Positions 52,119-55,280 of a stretch of DNA of 55,280 nucleotides are shown in pieces. Position 1 is the first letter of the stretch, and each line of letters begins with the position of its first letter. A program made the translations under genes and the position numbers. The stretch lies in the NCBI RefSeq assembly GCF_014207535.1, contig NZ_JACHGK010000024.1:1-55280 (forward strand). Direction: 5' to 3'. Under the pieces are notes generated by a model. That model saw only the letters and a program-made list of their open reading frames with translations. It searched no databases and was not told where the DNA came from. This stretch comes from Bacillus benzoevorans (lineage in GTDB: Bacteria > Bacillota > Bacilli > Bacillales > Cytobacillaceae).

Positions 52119-52158
52119 AAAAATTAGGGAAACAGGAGAGCCGTCCCCTTGTTTCCCT
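52119..52158. repeat. R2 element, copy 8, abutting a stop codon
   Basis: AAATTAGGGAAACAGGAGAG then CCGTCCCCTTGTTTCCC. Full GGGAAAC/GTTTCCC arms. The TAG of the Cache-GGDEF-EAL gene touches its edge. A GTCCTTCAT/TGAAGGAC pair (52080-52101), similar to array 3 arms, precedes it. Confidence 0.7.
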
Positions 52159-54664
52159 ATATTGTTTTCGCTTTTTGCAGTAGTTGTTCCCATTGTTGCT
52201 GGAAGTCTTCCGGTGCTAGGGGAGGGCTGTAGAGATATCCCTGCACGTGGGTACATTGTTTCTTCCGTAAAATCTTTTGTTGCTCAGGCGTTTCTACCCC
52301 TTCCGCAATGATATCAAGCTGCAAATGCTGCGCCATCGAAATGATGGTCGAGATGATCGCATCATCCTGCTCATCCCCTGAGAGATCTCTGATAAAGGAT
52401 TGGTCGATTTTCAGACGATCAATCGGAAGGTGCTTTAAATAATTAAGGGAGGAATAGCCCGTTCCAAAATCATCGATGGCAATTTTGCAGCCTAAATCTT
52501 TCAGGTCGTGCAACGTTTTTGTTGCGTGTTCGATATTCATCATCATGCTTTCTGTAATTTCCAGTTCCAAAGCTTCAGGAGGTAATCCCGTCTCATGCAG
52601 AGTCCCTTTTATCGTTTCGATTAAGTCTTGCGAATAAAATTGGCGCGATGACAGGTTCACAGCCATGCAAAGAGATGAAATTCCATGCTCGTGCCACTCT
52701 TTTAGTTGTCGGCATGCGGTCTGAAGCACCCATTCACCGATCGGAACGATCAGCCCTGTGTTTTCCGCAATCGGAATAAATTGGGCTGGAGAAATGGGAC
52801 CATAGTTTGGATGGTGCCAGCGGATCAAGGCCTCCACCCCTTGAATTTGTCCGGTTACAATATCGACCTGGGGCTGATAAACTAACCGAAGTTCATTTCT
52901 TTGCAAGGCATGATGCAAATGGTTTTCCAAAACGAGCCGGTCGAAGGCATGACCGCCCATGGATGGCTTATATATTTGAAAAGAAACCTGTTGCTGTTGT
53001 GCCTCTATGAGCGCAATATTTGCATGTTTTAAAAGCTCGTCCCCCTCATTTCCATGGTGAGGATACAAAGCACTGCCAATCGTTCCCGACACGTTTAGAA
53101 GAAGATGTCTCACTTGCAAAGGTTCGTTCACTTTATTTTGTATCTGTTTGCACACCGATACCCACTCGTCTTCTCGATCCAGACAAGGGTAAATGATGGC
53201 AAATTCATCCCCTGTCAGCCGTCCGACAAATACATCGGATGGGAACAGTTCTTTCAGTCTGTTCGCAACTGATTCCAGAATTAAATCACCAATAGAGTGT
53301 CCAAGGGCTTCATTAATATGTTTAAACCGATCGATATCGAGCACCAACAGGGCAAATGGCTTTTGGCTTTCCATTTCCTGTGTTAGTTTTTCCTTTGTGA
53401 AACGAAGATTCGGCAGTTTTGTTAAATCATCGTGGAATGCCATGTACTCAATTCTTTCTTGGTCCTCTTTCTGTTTTGAAATATCGCGGAATACAATGAT
53501 CGATCCGGTCACAGATCCCTCTTCATATAAGGGGCTTGTCACATAAGAAACTGGAAATAAGGAACCGTTTTTGCGCATGAACCACTCTTCTGCGCTTCGA
53601 TGCACTTCCCCATTGGCACTGGATTTTGCACTCAGGCATTCTTCATACAAGAATGAGTTTCCATTTTCTTTGCGATGAATGATATCATGGAAATTTTGCC
53701 CGGCACACTCTTCTTTTAGCCAGCCAAGCATTTGTTCCGCTTCCCGATTCATCATGGTCAGCATGCCATCTGTATTGATGACGATCAGCCCTTCTCCCAT
53801 ATGGGTGGTAACCGACTGAAGAAACGCTTCGTTTTGCCGTAATAGTTCCTCGGCCTTTTTTTGATTTTCTTTCATGATATTGAAATTGAGCACCAATTCG
53901 CCAATTTCATCTTTTCTCGTTATGGCTATCGGTTCTTGTGTATAGTCGCCAAGTGCCATCGACTTGGCATGCTCTGCTACTTGCAGAATCGGTTTCGTCA
54001 TTTTTTTTGAAAAAATAAGAATGACCATCAGACCCGCCAGCAGCGAGATTCCAAGGGTAATTAATAAGATGTAAAGGACATGATGCGCTCCGGCATTAAA
54101 GTCGGGTAAATAGGCTCCGGCACAGACAATCCAATTCCAATATGGATCTTTTTCCGCATAGGTAATTTTCGCCACATTGACATCCGGGTTTTCGGCCAAT
54201 GGCCATTCATAGGTGGCAAACCCTCCACCATTGTTTGCCGCCTTTACGACTTCTTGTGTCGAATAAACGCCATCAGTCGTCCTTATATTCCACACATCCT
54301 GCCCCTCAAAGTTCGGATGTGCGAGTTCCACCCCCGCGGAATTGATAATAAATAAAAAGCCATGTTTTCCTAAGTTCAGGCGCGGATTGATGGGACGCTG
54401 CCCGTTCGCATCTTTTTTTCCCAAAATGGCCTCTTTTACTTCCTCTTGTGCGTCTGCCAATGAAATCCTTCCTGCCTTAACTTGATGGTCCATCGCTTCA
54501 ATCATTTCAAAGGTCATGCGTACATTGGTTTTCAGACCTTCAGCTCCGAGAGTATTCAAACTGCTCACGGCAGATTGGTAGCCGATGATTCCAATTAAGA
54601 GACTCGGTACGGCAAGAAATATTAACGACACGATAATTAGTTTCATGCGTAAGGATATTTTCAA
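52157..54664 (-). CDS. Cache-HAMP-PAS-GGDEF-EAL membrane cyclic-di-GMP protein
   Basis: An 835-aa sensor. TM1 at about 8-30, an extracellular Cache-type domain (GKHGFLFIINSAGVELAHPNFEG), TM2 at about 194-217, HAMP to about 270, PAS at about 283-395. The GGDEF domain has a degenerate motif (RLTGDEF at about 483, Thr for the first Gly). The EAL domain has full catalytic motifs (EALIRW at about 610, DDFGTGYSSLNYL, KIDQSFI, AEGVET). It is probably a phosphodiesterase with a regulatory or weak GGDEF part; this is inferred. Start TTG at 54664 with GGGGAGAG 7 bp upstream. Confidence 0.92.
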   Translation of the reverse strand: MKISLRMKLIIVSLIFLAVPSLLIGIIGYQSAVSSLNTLGAEGLKTNVRMTFEMIEAMDHQVKAGRISLADAQEEVKEAILGKKDANGQRPINPRLNLGKHGFLFIINSAGVELAHPNFEGQDVWNIRTTDGVYSTQEVVKAANNGGGFATYEWPLAENPDVNVAKITYAEKDPYWNWIVCAGAYLPDFNAGAHHVLYILLITLGISLLAGLMVILIFSKKMTKPILQVAEHAKSMALGDYTQEPIAITRKDEIGELVLNFNIMKENQKKAEELLRQNEAFLQSVTTHMGEGLIVINTDGMLTMMNREAEQMLGWLKEECAGQNFHDIIHRKENGNSFLYEECLSAKSSANGEVHRSAEEWFMRKNGSLFPVSYVTSPLYEEGSVTGSIIVFRDISKQKEDQERIEYMAFHDDLTKLPNLRFTKEKLTQEMESQKPFALLVLDIDRFKHINEALGHSIGDLILESVANRLKELFPSDVFVGRLTGDEFAIIYPCLDREDEWVSVCKQIQNKVNEPLQVRHLLLNVSGTIGSALYPHHGNEGDELLKHANIALIEAQQQQVSFQIYKPSMGGHAFDRLVLENHLHHALQRNELRLVYQPQVDIVTGQIQGVEALIRWHHPNYGPISPAQFIPIAENTGLIVPIGEWVLQTACRQLKEWHEHGISSLCMAVNLSSRQFYSQDLIETIKGTLHETGLPPEALELEITESMMMNIEHATKTLHDLKDLGCKIAIDDFGTGYSSLNYLKHLPIDRLKIDQSFIRDLSGDEQDDAIISTIISMAQHLQLDIIAEGVETPEQQKILRKKQCTHVQGYLYSPPLAPEDFQQQWEQLLQKAKTI

Positions 54665-54877
54665 AAAAACTCTCCCCTTAATTGCCTTGTTTTACTAAGC
54701 GCTTCCATTGTACCTTTCCTTTAAATAGTACTATAGATGCGGTAATAATGACATAGGAATCAGCAATATTTTTCTCGGTCTTACTTGGTGAAAATTTCGT
54801 GAACGAGTAAAAATGGGGTTGTATCTTATTGTAGGAAACGATAACTGAGATGGATTCGGATGTTTAGGGATAAAAAT

Positions 54878-54910
54878 AGACCATCCTTTTTAATGGTCTG
54901 CCTTTTTTTC
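54878..54910. terminator. Bidirectional terminator hairpin
   Basis: AGACCAT (54878-54884) and ATGGTCT (54893-54899), with CTTTTTTT on the plus side and ATTTTTA on the minus side. It could end the tRNA-Glu/rRNA transcript. Confidence 0.7.
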
Positions 54911-55028
54911 AAACGAGGTTACTTTCCCTTTCCTCTTCATGAAAAGGTTCAGATTTAATTAACTTCAGCACTTGTTCCATACTATAAACACCTGTATCTT
55001 GGTCTACCGTCCACTTGGCGGCATAGGC
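54909..55028 (-). other. Short open frame downstream of tRNA-Glu
   Basis: A frame with protein-like composition (AYAAKWTVDQDTGVYSMEQV, then LKLIKSEPFHEE) is open for 39 codons before its stop at 54909. The only start is an ATG at 54980, giving 23 residues, with AGGTG 8 bp upstream. It may be the tail of a gene cut off next to the tRNA, or a tiny gene. The remaining gap 54665-54877 shows nothing certain. Confidence 0.25.
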
Positions 55029-55053
55029 TTATAGATAGTGCACGAAATAGAAG

Positions 55054-55125
55054 TGACCCGTATGGGAATCGAACCCATGTTACCGCCGTGAAAGGGCGGT
55101 GTCTTAACCGCTTGACCAACGGGCC
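55054..55125 (-). tRNA. tRNA-Glu (UUC)
   Basis: 72 nt. Acceptor GGCCCGT pairs with ACGGGTC and the discriminator is A. The anticodon stem CCGCC/GGCGG encloses CTTTCAC, with anticodon TTC. The T-loop is GTTCGATTC. CCA is not encoded (CTTC follows). It lies downstream of a partial 5S gene, separated by a terminator-like hairpin. Confidence 0.95.
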
Positions 55126-55158
55126 AAATGAAATATTTCTTGTAAGCTAAACATAAAA

Positions 55159-55187
55159 AAGCCCCTAATAGATCCTATAAGGGGCTT
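55159..55187 (-). terminator. Hairpin between 5S rRNA and tRNA-Glu
   Basis: Minus strand AAGCCCCT-TATAG...CTATT-AGGGGCTT followed by TTTT. It starts right after the 5S 3' end. Either the tRNA is reached by readthrough or it has a promoter I cannot see in the 30-bp gap. Confidence 0.75.
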
Positions 55188-55188
55188 A

Positions 55189-55280
<92 letters not shown>

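Noticed and set aside
54690..54710. cre-like site AAGCGCTT upstream of the Cache-GGDEF-EAL gene
   Set aside because: Three mismatches to the consensus outside the central palindrome, and its position relative to a promoter is unknown.
54909..55125. Integration (att) site at tRNA-Glu
   Set aside because: No integrase gene and no repeated tRNA 3' end within the window.

Overview
The window looks like a chromosomal segment of a spore-forming Bacillaceae (Bacillus/Neobacillus-like). Signs are strong Shine-Dalgarno sites, frequent TTG/GTG starts, a YjcZ-family spore protein, a LysM-NlpC/P60 wall hydrolase, a YwqE-type phosphatase, a Ser/Arg-rich protein behind a sigma-K-like promoter, and a 5S rRNA/tRNA-Glu at the right edge. 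The right edge cuts the 5S gene. The left edge lies just past manC.

Region 1 (about 0.1-25.1 kb, all minus strand) is a surface polysaccharide locus, read from right to left. It starts with a ywqE-like tyrosine phosphatase, then galU and a long EpsC/CapD-type 4,6-dehydratase. Next come a PIG-L deacetylase and a formyltransferase, then capM, capN, a FucNAc transferase and capE, capF, capG. The distal part holds an acetyltransferase, several GT4 glycosyltransferases, a Wzy polymerase, a CDP-glycerol phosphotransferase, a Wzx flippase and manC. The CapD/N/M plus CapE/F/G and CapL-like set matches the start of Staphylococcus aureus type 5/8 capsule assembly: lipid-linked D-FucNAc extended with L-FucNAc. 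The deacetylase/formyltransferase pair suggests N-acetyl to N-formyl exchange on a sugar. Genes from 0.1 to 20.5 kb are very AT-rich. galU, the dehydratase and ywqE are not, so the serotype-specific cassette probably begins near 20.5 kb.

The leader of this locus (23.7-26.1 kb) holds two similar structured RNA elements with a covarying stem, proposed to be EAR (eps-associated antitermination) RNAs. A decayed second ywqE and a second copy of the extended -10 promoter are also there, so a promoter-ywqE-RNA unit was duplicated in tandem. A good intrinsic terminator sits between the dehydratase and the distal cassette, where an antiterminator would be useful.

Region 2 (26-36 kb) is a mixed segment: an HPP membrane protein, a small sigma factor, a truncated nuclease-family ORF, a coiled-coil membrane protein, an RCC1-repeat protein, a YjcZ protein, an SDR dehydrogenase and a second galU. 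Repeats separate many of them.

Region 3 (36-55 kb) has a LysM-NlpC/P60 hydrolase, two c-di-GMP turnover proteins (PAS-GGDEF-EAL-PilZ and Cache-HAMP-PAS-GGDEF-EAL), an ScdA/RIC iron-sulfur repair protein behind an FNR-like site, a divergent EamA/LysR pair, a GNAT protein, a YknW/YknX-like pair without an ABC transporter, the Ser/Arg-rich protein and CorA. tRNA-Glu and 5S follow.

The most unusual feature is the intergenic repeats. Four separate tandem arrays, with three distinct unit families, all have a period of exactly 52 bp. The two largest run 29 and 22 repeat steps without slipping register. Other arrays have a 21-bp period. Both lengths are near whole numbers of DNA helical turns, and most 52-bp units carry inverted arms. 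Several short dispersed palindromic elements also recur at gene ends.
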